The notes under the pieces: generated by a model
Told to the model about the DNA's origin: nothing
Seen by the model: the letters and a program-made list of their open reading frames with translations, nothing else
Database searches by the model: none
Program-made: the position numbers and the translations under genes
DNA from: Mediterraneibacter butyricigenes
GTDB taxonomy: Bacteria; Bacillota; Clostridia; Lachnospirales; Lachnospiraceae
Direction: 5' to 3'
DNA: 64,000 nucleotides
Assembly: GCF_003574295.1 (NCBI RefSeq)
Contig: NZ_BHGK01000001.1
Span: 372,001-436,000 of the forward strand
Part shown: piece by piece, positions 8,488-17,965 of the stretch
How the letters are laid out: each line of letters starts with the position of its first letter
Position numbering within the stretch: position 1 is the first letter of the stretch

Positions 8488-9360
8488 TTATTTATCATAC
8501 ACGCCAGCCACCACACGGTCAAGCCCCGCCAGGTCCTTTTTCACGCTGACCGCAGAAAATCCGGAGTCTTCCAGCAATCCGCTGACAGCTTCTCCCTGAT
8601 CGTATCCGATCTCTAGGATCAGCGTTCCTCCCGGCTTCAGATAACTCCCAACACCCGTTGCGATCCTGCGATAAAAATCCAGCCCGTCTTTTCCACCATC
8701 CAACGCCTGATAAGGATCATAGATTTTCACTTCTTCCTGAAGTGATTCAATCTCCGCCGTTGCAATATATGGAGGATTCGACAGGATCAGGTCAAACGTT
8801 CCGTCTGCCGCATCCCACAGATCCCCCTGACAAAATGTTGTCTGAACCAGTCCCTGCCTTTCTTCTTCTGCGAGCAACTGCGTTGCATTAGCCTTCGCCA
8901 CATCCAGGGCTTTTTCACTCAGATCCGTTCCCAGACCGGAAAGATCTGTCCTTTTGTGTTCTGCCGCATATTTCAGCACGCTGATCAGAATACATCCGGA
9001 GCCGGTACACAGATCCAGAACCCGGTCTCCGCTTTTTATCCGGGAAACCGCTTCTTCCACCAGGACTTCTGTATCCTGTCGCGGAATCAGAACCGATTCA
9101 TTGACCATAAATTTATATCCCATAAATTCCCAACTGCCCAACAGATATTGAAGCGGAATTCTTTGTTTTCTCTTTTCAGCCAGTTTCAGTGTCTCTTCTG
9201 TCACTTCTGGAGAAATCTCCTGACCCGGATCCATGAAAAAATCTGCTTTCGTCCTGCCGGTGGTGTGTTCCAGAAGATACCAGGTATCTGTCACCGGTTC
9301 CGGAACCTTTCCCGATTCCAGCAGTGCCTGCACCTGTATTCTAAGATCTTGAATCGTCAT
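8488..9360 (-). CDS. prmC: Release factor glutamine methyltransferase PrmC
   Basis: 290 residues from the ATG at 9360. PrmC (HemK) methylates the glutamine of the GGQ motif in RF1 and RF2 using S-adenosylmethionine. An N-terminal helical bundle (1-75) is followed by a Rossmann methyltransferase domain with motif I VLDLCTGSGC and the catalytic NPPY motif (LILSNPPYIA). The chosen start MTIQDLR has AGGAG upstream; a longer form from 9426 has no clear site and adds 22 residues absent from the family. Sits 68 nt upstream of prfA, its substrate gene. Confidence 0.95.
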   Translation of the reverse strand: MTIQDLRIQVQALLESGKVPEPVTDTWYLLEHTTGRTKADFFMDPGQEISPEVTEETLKLAEKRKQRIPLQYLLGSWEFMGYKFMVNESVLIPRQDTEVLVEEAVSRIKSGDRVLDLCTGSGCILISVLKYAAEHKRTDLSGLGTDLSEKALDVAKANATQLLAEEERQGLVQTTFCQGDLWDAADGTFDLILSNPPYIATAEIESLQEEVKIYDPYQALDGGKDGLDFYRRIATGVGSYLKPGGTLILEIGYDQGEAVSGLLEDSGFSAVSVKKDLAGLDRVVAGVYDK

Positions 9361-9485
9361 TTCCGTTTCTTCTCCTGTATTCTTTCTATTAAATATAGCA
9401 TCTAAAATAAAGTATCTGCTTTTCAACCATTTTCTGTACGGCTCTTTCTTCGCACGAACCTTACAGTTTCAAACCGGACTGTGGA

Positions 9486-10439
9486 TCATACATTTTCCTC
9501 ATCGGATTTCGCCGGAAAATTCTCTTCCAGATATGCCCGCCAGTCAAACACTGCTTCTACTGCTTTGATTCCGACTTCGATCATCCCATCATCCGGCTCT
9601 TTTGTGGTCAGATTCTGAACCAGAAGTCCCGGTTTGCTCAGAAGATTCACCAATACATTCTCACTGCGTCCTGCCAGACGGATAATTTCATAAGAAATCC
9701 CGGCAATCACAGGAACCAGCAGCAGCCGGATCACAATCCGTAAAATCTGTGACTGAGCTGTGATAAAGAAACACAGAACAATACTGACCAGCATCACGAA
9801 AAACAGGAAACTGGTTCCACACCGTTTATGCTGTCTGGAACTTTTCCTTACATTTTCCACCGTAAGCTCCATCCCATGCTCGATGCAGTTGATACATTTG
9901 TGCTCCGCACCATGATACATAAAAGTTCTCTGGATATCTTTCGTTCTGGAAACCAACAGCAGGTATCCCAAAAAAATCAGGAGTCTCGCCGCTCCCTCCA
10001 GTGCTGTCACTGCAAATCTGGAATTCATGCGTCGTCCCAACAGATTACTGATCCAGTAGGGAAGAACCATAAATAATCCCAGCGCCAGAAACACCGACAG
10101 GATCATCACCGCCGTCATAAAACGCCGCTCCTTTTTTTCTTCTTTCAACCGCTGCGCTTCCGTCATATTCTTTTTTGCCTGCGTTTCTTCTTCCTCTTCG
10201 AAAAAACTGGCAGAATACATCAGAGTACGCATCCCTAAGATCAGAGAATCTATAAAATTAAAAACACCCCGGACAAAGGGGATTTTTGCAAAGGTATTTC
10301 CGGAGGCGATGCCCTGATAGTGCTTCACATCTACTTCAATCTCCTGATCCGGTTTTCTTACTGCCACCGCATAGAGATCCCGATTCTTCATCATAATCCC
10401 TTCCAGCACAGCCTGTCCGCCTATATTTGATGACTTCAT
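9486..10439 (-). CDS. DUF1385 membrane protein (YqhQ-like)
   Basis: 317 residues. The N-terminus MKSSNIGGQAVLEGIMMKN and the GAEHKCINCIEHG stretch (about residue 185) are hallmarks of DUF1385. Two to four hydrophobic segments lie at about 112-165 and 205-250. Function is unknown, but in clostridia and bacilli it is nearly always next to rpmE and prmC, as here, which hints at a link with translation or envelope growth that is not established. ATG at 10439 has AAAGGTG upstream. Confidence 0.9.
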   Translation of the reverse strand: MKSSNIGGQAVLEGIMMKNRDLYAVAVRKPDQEIEVDVKHYQGIASGNTFAKIPFVRGVFNFIDSLILGMRTLMYSASFFEEEEETQAKKNMTEAQRLKEEKKERRFMTAVMILSVFLALGLFMVLPYWISNLLGRRMNSRFAVTALEGAARLLIFLGYLLLVSRTKDIQRTFMYHGAEHKCINCIEHGMELTVENVRKSSRQHKRCGTSFLFFVMLVSIVLCFFITAQSQILRIVIRLLLVPVIAGISYEIIRLAGRSENVLVNLLSKPGLLVQNLTTKEPDDGMIEVGIKAVEAVFDWRAYLEENFPAKSDEENV

Positions 10440-10565
10440 AATTCACCTTTCTTTATAACTTCGCAGAAAGCACCTGAAACATATTTCCCCGAAGTATCTT
10501 TTGATCTTAGCAGGCAATAAAAAAGGTACGCTGACCTTTTTATCATATACCTGGCAATAAACAAA

Positions 10566-10591
10566 CAGGCTGAGATATAAACCTCAGCCTG
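10566..10591 (-). terminator. Intrinsic terminator after rpmE
   Basis: On the minus strand, 9-bp CAGGCTGAG/CTCAGCCTG arms around an 8-nt loop, followed by a T-rich tail (TGTTTGTTTATT). A weaker hairpin with A/T tracts follows at 10519-10541. Confidence 0.75.
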
Positions 10592-10612
10592 CAGTCTTCA
10601 TACATTTGATTC

Positions 10613-10813
10613 TTATTTAATACCATATTTCTTGTTGAACTTGTCAACACGTCCACGTGCCTGATTTGCTTTCTGCTGTCCAGTGTAGAACGGATGGCAT
10701 TTGGAACAGATTTCTACGTGGATACTTTCGTTTGTAGATCCTGTTACGAATGTATTACCGCAGTTGCAAGTTACAGTTGCCTGATGGTATTCTGGATGGA
10801 TTCCTTCTCTCAT
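10613..10813 (-). CDS. rpmE: 50S ribosomal protein L31 (zinc-binding form)
   Basis: 66 residues. L31 bridges the ribosomal subunits. The C+ zinc form is shown by TCNCGNTF (C16, C18) and EICSKCHPF (C36, C39). ATG at 10813 has GAGGTG upstream. It has its own promoter and terminator, although rho lies upstream on the same strand. Confidence 0.97.
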   Translation of the reverse strand: MREGIHPEYHQATVTCNCGNTFVTGSTNESIHVEICSKCHPFYTGQQKANQARGRVDKFNKKYGIK

Positions 10814-10876
10814 GATTTCACCTCTCTATTTTAATCTTTTATTCTTTGTTTATCTTCAATTTTAAACAGCTTTCAT

Positions 10877-10905
10877 ATTATAGCACAGACTTTTTTCTTT
10901 GGCAA
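10877..10905 (-). promoter_or_regulatory. Sigma-A type promoter of rpmE
   Basis: Reading on the minus strand: TTGCCA (10900-10905), 17-nt spacer, TATAAT (10877-10882), about 60 nt before the rpmE start. Confidence 0.75.
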
Positions 10906-10945
10906 GCCTTTTATATGATAAACTTATCAGCAAACTCATTTGACT

Positions 10946-12385
10946 TTATCCAATAAATTTCTGTCTTCTCAAAAGCTGCACCAGTTCGGCATTTGTCTTC
11001 GTCCGCGCGAACATATTCAGAAGATTATCAACCGCCTCTTCTGCCTTCAGACCGTTCATATTTCTGCGGATCATATCCACCGCTTCTCTCTCTTCTTTCG
11101 TCAGAAGAAGGTCTTCTCTTCTGGTACCGGATTTCGGAATATCAATGGCCGGGAATACTCTCTTTTCCTGGAGCTTCCGGTCAAGGACCAGTTCCATATT
11201 ACCGGTTCCCTTAAACTCTTCATAGACCACATCGTCCATCTTGCTTCCGGTATCCACAAGGGCTGTCGCCAGAATCGTAAGGCTTCCGCCCTCTCTCATA
11301 TTTCTTGCAGCTCCAAAAAACCGCTTCGGCATATGAAGTGCCGCCGGATCCAGTCCACCGGAAAGCGTTCTTCCTGACGGCGGTACTGTCAGGTTGTAGG
11401 CTCTTGCAAGACGTGTAATACTGTCAAGCAGGATCATGACTTCTTTTCCATGCTCTACCAGTCTCTTTGCACGCTCAATTACCATCTCCGATACCCGTTT
11501 ATGGTGTTCCGCCAGTTCATCAAAGGTAGAATAGATCACTTCTACATTCGGTCCTTCGATTGCTTCCTTAATATCCGTTACTTCCTCCGGTCGTTCATCA
11601 ATCAGCAGGATCAGCAGGTGCATATGTGGCGCACTCTTTTTCACAGAAAGTGCCACTTCTTTTAACAAGGTGGTCTTTCCTGCTTTCGGCGGGGAAACGA
11701 TCATTCCTCTCTGTCCCTTACCGATCGGTGCCAGCAGATCCACCAGTCTCATTGCCATAGATCTTCCCGGCTGTTCCAGACGAATCCGTTCATTCGGGAA
11801 GATCGGGGTCAGATCTTCAAAATTCGGGCGTCGGCTGGCATCCGACGGTCGCATTCCGTTGACACTTGTTACATATAATAATGCACTGAATTTTTCCTGC
11901 TGGGTCTTTACTCTGGTATTTCCTTTTATAATATCTCCCGTCTTCAGGTTAAAACGTCGGATCTGGGAGGGCGATACATAGACATCATCATCCCCAGGCA
12001 GATAATTGGCACAACGAATAAATCCGTATCCGTCCGGCAGAACTTCCAGAATTCCGTCCGCAATATTTCCACTGTCTAATTGTTCCATATCGGAGCTGTC
12101 CTTTTCTCTGCGCTCCTGGTGTCCTTCTTCTGCTTTTCCGTCATACTCCCGGGATTCCCCGTCCCTTTTCTCCGAAAAATGAACCTCTTTTCCTTCTTTT
12201 CTTCCGGCTTTCGTTTCTTTTACAGCATCCTCTTCTTTTGCCTCTCTGGCTTCCTTTTCATCCAGGGCCATCATGGCATCGATCAGATCTTTCTTCTTCA
12301 TGCCGGATATTCCCTTCATTTTTCTCGTTTTTGCCAGCTCTTTTAATGTAGCAAGAGGCAATGATTCATATTTTTCCCGTGTCAT
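10946..12385 (-). CDS. rho: Transcription termination factor Rho
   Basis: 479 residues. Rho is a hexameric RNA helicase that ends transcription. Order of domains: Rho_N helix bundle (about 1-45), a highly charged Lys/Glu/Arg insert (about 45-105), cold-shock RNA-binding domain (about 110-175), RecA-like ATPase with P-loop [12 protein letters not shown] (about 250) and Walker B region [12 protein letters not shown]. The chosen ATG at 12385 has AGGAG at good spacing; the ATG 21 nt upstream has none. The insert is typical in kind for actinobacterial and some clostridial Rho proteins, but its length varies. Confidence 0.96.
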   Translation of the reverse strand: MTREKYESLPLATLKELAKTRKMKGISGMKKKDLIDAMMALDEKEAREAKEEDAVKETKAGRKEGKEVHFSEKRDGESREYDGKAEEGHQERREKDSSDMEQLDSGNIADGILEVLPDGYGFIRCANYLPGDDDVYVSPSQIRRFNLKTGDIIKGNTRVKTQQEKFSALLYVTSVNGMRPSDASRRPNFEDLTPIFPNERIRLEQPGRSMAMRLVDLLAPIGKGQRGMIVSPPKAGKTTLLKEVALSVKKSAPHMHLLILLIDERPEEVTDIKEAIEGPNVEVIYSTFDELAEHHKRVSEMVIERAKRLVEHGKEVMILLDSITRLARAYNLTVPPSGRTLSGGLDPAALHMPKRFFGAARNMREGGSLTILATALVDTGSKMDDVVYEEFKGTGNMELVLDRKLQEKRVFPAIDIPKSGTRREDLLLTKEEREAVDMIRRNMNGLKAEEAVDNLLNMFARTKTNAELVQLLRRQKFIG

Positions 12386-12663
12386 ACCTGTCTCCTCTCC
12401 TGTCATTTATCTGCCGAAATACACATACGACAACCTTTTTGTTTCTTTTCAGCTATATCTAATTTTAACCGTTTTCTGGGAACCTTTGTCTGAAATGACT
12501 TGACTGAATAGATTCATTATACACTACTTGTTCCAAAAAAGAAAGTGCTTTCTTGCTTTCATAAAACATCGGTGTTATGATTGTGATACGGTGACATGAT
12601 CTTTTCTTCATGATACCTGTCACCTGAAATGAATAAGAAACATGGAAAGGATCCGGTTGATTT

Positions 12664-13593
12664 ATGGAACGATGGGGTGAAAAGCGTTATCATTCTCTGG
12701 ATTATGCGCTTCGCAGCCAGTTTGGCGAAAAAGTTTACAAAATTGCATTAAACGGTGGCATGACCTGTCCCAACCGGGACGGCACCATCGGAGATCGAGG
12801 ATGTATTTTCTGCAGTCCCATGGGATCCGGCGATTTTGCCGGCTCTTCGGCAGATTCCATTTCCGACCAACTAAAACGCGGCAAATACGATCTTTCCACC
12901 AAGCGTCCGATCCATTCTTATATTGCCTATTTTCAGGCATTTACCAATACCTACGGTTCCATTTCCCATCTGGAAAAGATCTATCTGGAAGCTGTAAGTG
13001 ATCCGGAAGTCAAAGTCCTGTCCATCGCTACCCGCCCCGACTGCTTAGGTCCGGAAGTTCTAGCTTTATTATCAAAGATCCGGAAGATCAAACCGGTTTG
13101 GATCGAACTCGGACTTCAGACTATTCATGAAAAGACTGCAAAAGATATTCGAAGAGGTTATCCGCTTTCTATCTTTGAACAGGCGGTTCAAAATCTTCAT
13201 GCCAGACAGATTCCGGTCATCGTCCACACGATCCTGTATCTTCCGGGCGAGACACCCGAAATGATGCTTCAGACCATTGATTATCTGAATCACTGTCCTA
13301 TCCAGGGCATCAAATTACAGCTTTTGCACGTGTTGAAAGGCACAGATCTCGCAATCCAATACCAGCAGCATCCCTTCCATATTCCGGAACAGGACGAATA
13401 TATCCGGATGGTGGGTTCCTGTCTTTCACATTTAAGACCTGATATTGTGATCCACCGTGTCACCGGTGACGGACCTTCTGATCTGATGATTGCACCTCTC
13501 TGGTCCCAGAAAAAACGAACCGTATTAAATGAACTTCACGCTTATTTAAAAAGCCAGGATATCTGGCAGGGAAAGGAGTATTCTAACTTATGA
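12664..13593 (+). CDS. Radical SAM protein, TIGR01212 (YhcC-like) family
   Basis: 309 residues. The cluster motif lies in the N-terminal part as CPNRDGT...GCIFC (about residues 36-51), followed by the partial TIM barrel with LSIATRPDCL and WIELGLQTIHEKT. It matches the YhcC/TIGR01212 family, distantly related to Elp3; no reaction is established. ATG at 12664 has a distant GGAAAGGA site. The next gene (DUF4364) starts inside its stop codon by a 4-nt ATGA overlap, so the two form an operon divergent from rho. Confidence 0.9.
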   Translation: MERWGEKRYHSLDYALRSQFGEKVYKIALNGGMTCPNRDGTIGDRGCIFCSPMGSGDFAGSSADSISDQLKRGKYDLSTKRPIHSYIAYFQAFTNTYGSISHLEKIYLEAVSDPEVKVLSIATRPDCLGPEVLALLSKIRKIKPVWIELGLQTIHEKTAKDIRRGYPLSIFEQAVQNLHARQIPVIVHTILYLPGETPEMMLQTIDYLNHCPIQGIKLQLLHVLKGTDLAIQYQQHPFHIPEQDEYIRMVGSCLSHLRPDIVIHRVTGDGPSDLMIAPLWSQKKRTVLNELHAYLKSQDIWQGKEYSNL

Positions 13594-14102
13594 CAGACAG
13601 CTTTGCTTTATATAAACTGATTATCCTGTATATGCTGAAAAAGGTGGATTTCCCACTGACCACAGCACAGATTTCCGAATTTATCCTTGATAAAGGCTAT
13701 ACCTCTTTTTTCAAACTCCAGGAAACGCTGTCCGAAATGCTGGAGAGTAACTTGGTCAAAACCGAAGAAACCCACAACCGTACCCTTTATCATCTGACCG
13801 AAAACGGAGAAGAGACCATTCATTTCTTTCAGGACCGGATCTCTCCTTCCATTCAGAAGGATATCGATGATTTCCTGGCGGAAAAAGCTTACGACCTGAA
13901 AGAAGAAGTCTCCGTCAAATCCAATTATTATATGAATACCAACCATGAGTACGATGTGGTTTGCAAGATTACCGAAGAAGAGCAGACTCTGATCGAGTTG
14001 AAACTGTGTGTGCCAACAGAAAAGGAGGCGGAATCTATCGCCTCCAACTGGACCAAATATAATCAGGAAATCTACACTTCTTTACTTTCGAAGCTGCTCT
14101 AA
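13590..14102 (+). CDS. DUF4364 family protein
   Basis: 170 residues with an N-terminal winged-helix-like region (about 5-80: LYKLIILYMLKKVDFPLTTAQISEFIL) and a beta-rich C-terminal part. DUF4364 is common in Clostridia and looks like a PadR/MarR-style regulator fused to a small domain, but no target is known. It overlaps the upstream radical SAM gene by 4 nt. Its 3' end overlaps the convergent rarA gene by 21 nt. Confidence 0.87.
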   Translation: MTDSFALYKLIILYMLKKVDFPLTTAQISEFILDKGYTSFFKLQETLSEMLESNLVKTEETHNRTLYHLTENGEETIHFFQDRISPSIQKDIDDFLAEKAYDLKEEVSVKSNYYMNTNHEYDVVCKITEEEQTLIELKLCVPTEKEAESIASNWTKYNQEIYTSLLSKLL

Positions 14103-15395
14103 CCATTCTTTTCTTTCTTTTTCGCATCCAAGATCGCCGGGTTCATAGAACCTGGCGTTTTTTATTTCATCCGGAAGATACTGCTGTCTCGCATAATGGT
14201 TCGGATAATCATGTGCATACTGATATCCGGTTCCCCTTCCAAGCTTCGCCGAACCTCCGTAATGGGCATCCTGTAAATGTGACGGCACCGTCGTCTTGAC
14301 GTGACGTACATTTTCCATGGCTGCCGAAATGGCATTGACCGCGGAATTGCTCTTTTTGGCCGTCGCAATATATAAAACCGCCTGGGATAAAATAATCTGA
14401 GACTCCGGCATTCCCACTCGTTCTACCGCCTGAGCCGCTGATACCGCAACCGTAAGTGCCATAGGATCCGCATTTCCCACATCTTCCGAAGCACAGATCA
14501 TGATTCTTCGCGCAATAAATTTCACATCTTCACCTGCATACAGCATCTTCGCCAGATAGTACACGGCCGCATCCGGATCCGATCCTCTCATGCTCTTGAT
14601 AAACGCTGAAATGGTATCGTAGTGGTTATCTCCTTTCTTATCATAATACACCACCCGCTTCTGAATACATTCCGAAGCCACATCCAACGTAATGTGAATC
14701 AGGCCGTCCTCACTTCTCGGAGTCGTTAGGATTCCCAGTTCAATCGCTTTCAATGCATTTCTCGCATCTCCTCCCGCCAGATCTGCCAGGAATTCCAGGG
14801 CATCCTCATCAATCTGCGCATGATAGCTTCCCATTCCTTTTTCCGTATCGTTCACCGCACGCAGCAACAGCGTCCTGATATCCTCTTTGTCCAGTGGTTT
14901 CAGTTCGAAGATACTGGATCTGGAGATCAGAGCCCCGTTCACCTCAAAGTAAGGATTCTCTGTGGTGGCTCCGATCAGAGTCACGGTTCCGTCCTCTACG
15001 AAAGGAAGCAGATAATCCTGCTGCCCCTTATTGAAACGGTGAATCTCATCGATAAACAGGATCGTCTTTTTCTGATACATTCCCTGCCGTTCTTTTGCCG
15101 CCTTCACCACTTCTTCCATATCCTTTTTTCCAGCAACCGTCGCATTGATCTGGCAGAATTCCGACTTGGTGGAATTGGCAATCACCCGCGCCAATGTGGT
15201 TTTTCCAGTTCCCGGAGGTCCGTAAAAGATCACGGAGCCCAGCTTATCTGCCTTGATCGCGCGGTATAATAATTTTCCTTTTCCGATAATATGCTGCTGT
15301 CCGACTACTTCTTCCAAAGTCTCCGGTCTGAGCCTCGAAGCCAATGGTGCTTCTTTTTCCTGTTGTTTCTCTCTGGCATATTCAAAAAGATCCAT
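14082..15395 (-). CDS. rarA: Replication-associated recombination protein RarA (MgsA)
   Basis: 437 residues from ATG at 15395. RarA is an AAA+ ATPase, related to clamp loaders, that acts at stalled replication forks. Visible are ASRLRPETLEEVVGQQHI at the N-terminus, Walker A FYGPPGTGKTTLA (about residue 52), Walker B LFIDEIHRFNK, sensor GATTENP, and the C-terminal tetramerisation region ending GYQYAHDYPNHY. A longer reading from 15539 adds 48 residues without homology or a good site; MDLFEYA has AGGAAGAG upstream. Convergent with DUF4364, with 21 nt of shared sequence. Confidence 0.95.
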   Translation of the reverse strand: MDLFEYAREKQQEKEAPLASRLRPETLEEVVGQQHIIGKGKLLYRAIKADKLGSVIFYGPPGTGKTTLARVIANSTKSEFCQINATVAGKKDMEEVVKAAKERQGMYQKKTILFIDEIHRFNKGQQDYLLPFVEDGTVTLIGATTENPYFEVNGALISRSSIFELKPLDKEDIRTLLLRAVNDTEKGMGSYHAQIDEDALEFLADLAGGDARNALKAIELGILTTPRSEDGLIHITLDVASECIQKRVVYYDKKGDNHYDTISAFIKSMRGSDPDAAVYYLAKMLYAGEDVKFIARRIMICASEDVGNADPMALTVAVSAAQAVERVGMPESQIILSQAVLYIATAKKSNSAVNAISAAMENVRHVKTTVPSHLQDAHYGGSAKLGRGTGYQYAHDYPNHYARQQYLPDEIKNARFYEPGDLGCEKERKEWLEQLRK

Positions 15396-15560
15396 CTCTT
15401 CTCTTCCTTTCTCATTTTGTTTTTCTATTGCATCTTTATCCTGTCCCTGCCTAATCCTGTCTCTGACAGTTTCTGACAGATGATTTTCTCTGTTACAGAT
15501 CATTTTCTCTGTTTCCTTCGGTACAACTCCGTTATCCACCGGGCGATGTGTGTTTTGCTT

Positions 15561-16403
15561 TTAATCCAGCAACAACTCCTCTGCCAATACAAACCGATAC
15601 CCTTTTTCCTGTAAGAGATCTATAATCTGAAAGGCGGCTTTCACCGAACTCTCATAACAATCGTGCATTAAAATCATATCATTTTCTCCCGTTTTCGTCA
15701 CTACCCGATCTACGATTTCACTTACATTTTCTGTGGTCCAGTCCAGACTGTCCACACTCCACAGCACCGGAATCATGGAAAGTCTGTCTTCCAGCGCATC
15801 CGACCATTCCCCATAAGGCGGGCGTACATAGCGAACCGGCTGTCCGGTGATCTTCTCGATTACCCGACTGGTCTGCTCAATCTCTTCCAGACCTTTTTCC
15901 GTCGAAAGCGCCGTCAATTCGCAGTGATGATAGGTATGATTTCCAATCAGATGGCCTTCCGCCTGCATTCGTTCAACGATTTCCGGATATGCCTTCGCGC
16001 TCTCCCCAATCAGGAAAAAGGTCGCCTTTATCTTCCGTTTCTTCAACCCGTCCAGCAGCATGGGAGTATAGGTCGGACTCGGCCCATCGTCAAAGGTAAG
16101 CGCGATCTTCGGCTTTTCTTCGATCGGGTTTTCCATCTGACCACTCCACCGTTTTTCTGATTCTGCCTGCTCTCCCGCTTGTTCTCCTGTCTGATCGTTT
16201 GCTATTTCCATCCTCCCCACACGTTCTGCTTCTCCTGTCTCTGTATCCGTTCCCAGACTCCAATATTGACCCGGATTCCGGTATTGTTCCAAACTCCGTT
16301 CGACTCCCTGTCCGCCCTCTCTTCCTTCACACAGGATTTTCCCCACACACAGGATCAGAATCCCCAAGAGTTCCGCTTTGATCCATCTTTGCTTCCAGCC
16401 CAT
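15561..16403 (-). CDS. Polysaccharide deacetylase (NodB domain), membrane-anchored
   Basis: 280 residues. One N-terminal hydrophobic segment (about 12-25) acts as signal or anchor, then a Gln/Glu-rich linker (30-95), then a NodB deacetylase domain. Its metal and catalytic motifs are intact: TFDDGPS (motif 1, Asp-Asp), HTYHH (motif 2), RPPYGE (motif 3), WSVDSLDW (motif 4) and LMHD (motif 5). Family members remove acetyl groups from peptidoglycan or other cell-wall glycans outside the membrane; in spore formers some act in cortex formation. ATG at 16403 has GGAG upstream. Confidence 0.92.
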   Translation of the reverse strand: MGWKQRWIKAELLGILILCVGKILCEGREGGQGVERSLEQYRNPGQYWSLGTDTETGEAERVGRMEIANDQTGEQAGEQAESEKRWSGQMENPIEEKPKIALTFDDGPSPTYTPMLLDGLKKRKIKATFFLIGESAKAYPEIVERMQAEGHLIGNHTYHHCELTALSTEKGLEEIEQTSRVIEKITGQPVRYVRPPYGEWSDALEDRLSMIPVLWSVDSLDWTTENVSEIVDRVVTKTGENDMILMHDCYESSVKAAFQIIDLLQEKGYRFVLAEELLLD

Positions 16404-16529
16404 ACTTTGCTCCGGCTTTTCATCATATTTAATATATGCATTGCAGATTCATTATATTGATGCTATCATAACCTATGGCACTATTTTAGAACTTCAGAAA
16501 CATTTTGTTAGATTTGAGGAATGAACGTT

Positions 16530-17903
16530 ATGAAAAAGGAAAATAAAATGGGAGTCCTTCCCATTCCAAAATTATTGATCACCATGTCTTTACCAATGGT
16601 CATCTCCATGCTGGTTCAGGCTCTCTACAACATCGTGGATAGTATTTTCGTTGCAAAATTAAGCGAAGAAGCCTTAACCGCTGTATCTCTGGCCTTTCCT
16701 GTCCAGAATCTGATGATCGCAATTGCCAGTGGAACAGGTGTCGGAATCAACGCACTGTTATCCCGCTCCCTCGGCGAAAAGAATTTTGACCGGGCAGACA
16801 AAGCCGCCCAAAACGGAATCTTTCTCGCCATATTAAGTTGTATCGCAATGGCCGTCATCGGCCTGCTCGGATCTCATGCCTTCTTCCTGGCACAGACAGA
16901 TCAGGAAGCCATTGTAAAATACGGAACCCAGTATATGCAGGTTGTTACCATTGTCTCCGTCGGAATCTTTATGCAGATCACCATGGAACGACTTCTCCAG
17001 GCTACCGGAAAAACCATCTTCACCATGATCACTCAGGGTACCGGTGCAATCATCAACATTATCATGGATCCCATCCTGATCTTCGGATTGTTTGGTTTTC
17101 CACGTCTTGAAGTGGCAGGTGCTGCCATCGCAACGGTATTCGGTCAGTTGGTAGCCGTTTGTTTATGTATCTTTTTTAACTGTCGCTATAATAAAGAAAT
17201 CCATATCAACATGCTGCATTTCCGACCAGATCTTTCCACCATTGGTGAAATCTACCGGGTTGGTGTTCCTTCCATTATTATGCAGTCCATCGGATCTGTG
17301 ATGGTCTTCGGCTTCAACAAGATCCTGCTGGTATTCAGCACAACTGCCGCCGCATTATTTGGGGTTTACTTCAAATTACAGAGTTTTATCTTCATGCCGG
17401 TCTTCGGTCTGAACAACGGAATGATCCCCATCGTCGCCTACAATTACGGTGCTCGCAAGAAGAAGAGAATCATGAAAACCGTCCGACTAAGCGTCTGCAT
17501 TTCCATCGGAATCATGTTTCTCGGTCTTCTCGCCTTCCAGATAATGCCAGTGCCACTTTTACATCTGTTTGACGCTTCCGATCATATGATTGAAATCGGT
17601 GTACCTGCGCTTCGGATCATCAGCATCCACTTTCTTCTGGCCGGTTACAGTATCATCATCAGTTCCTCTTTCCAGGCCCTTGGAAACGGATTTTACAGCC
17701 TGATCATTTCCGCAGTGCGACAGCTCGTGGTCATCCTTCCGGTTGCTTATCTTTTATCCCATTTGTTCGGTCTTCATTCTGTGTGGTTCTCTTTCCCCAT
17801 CGCCGAACTGGTCTCTGTGATCCTTTGTACCCTGCTGTTCCGAAGGATCAAGCGCCTGAAGCTGGACCCGCTGGATTCTCCGAATTCCGATATTTCTATG
17901 TAG
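16530..17903 (+). CDS. MATE family efflux transporter
   Basis: 457 residues with about 12 hydrophobic segments in two similar halves. MATE pumps export cationic drugs or metabolites with Na+ or H+. The N-terminal LLITMSLPMVISMLVQALYN and the SALFVAKLSEEALTAV-like first repeat are typical. ATG at 16530 is preferred because GAGGA lies 9 nt upstream; the ATG at 16521 abuts it. A bidirectional terminator follows. Contrast with the decayed MATE gene at 55.5 kb, which is from a different subgroup. Confidence 0.92.
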   Translation: MKKENKMGVLPIPKLLITMSLPMVISMLVQALYNIVDSIFVAKLSEEALTAVSLAFPVQNLMIAIASGTGVGINALLSRSLGEKNFDRADKAAQNGIFLAILSCIAMAVIGLLGSHAFFLAQTDQEAIVKYGTQYMQVVTIVSVGIFMQITMERLLQATGKTIFTMITQGTGAIINIIMDPILIFGLFGFPRLEVAGAAIATVFGQLVAVCLCIFFNCRYNKEIHINMLHFRPDLSTIGEIYRVGVPSIIMQSIGSVMVFGFNKILLVFSTTAAALFGVYFKLQSFIFMPVFGLNNGMIPIVAYNYGARKKKRIMKTVRLSVCISIGIMFLGLLAFQIMPVPLLHLFDASDHMIEIGVPALRIISIHFLLAGYSIIISSSFQALGNGFYSLIISAVRQLVVILPVAYLLSHLFGLHSVWFSFPIAELVSVILCTLLFRRIKRLKLDPLDSPNSDISM

Positions 17904-17914
17904 CAAATATTTAA

Positions 17915-17959
17915 AAAGTCATCTGCTCTCCGGAGATTTTCCGAAAGACAGATGACTTT
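17915..17959 (+). terminator. Bidirectional terminator between MATE and flavin reductase genes
   Basis: Arms AAAGTCATCTG (17915-17925) and CAGATGACTTT (17949-17959) with T-rich sequence on the plus side and A-rich on the other. It sits between two convergent genes. Confidence 0.85.
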
Positions 17960-17965
17960 CTTCTT

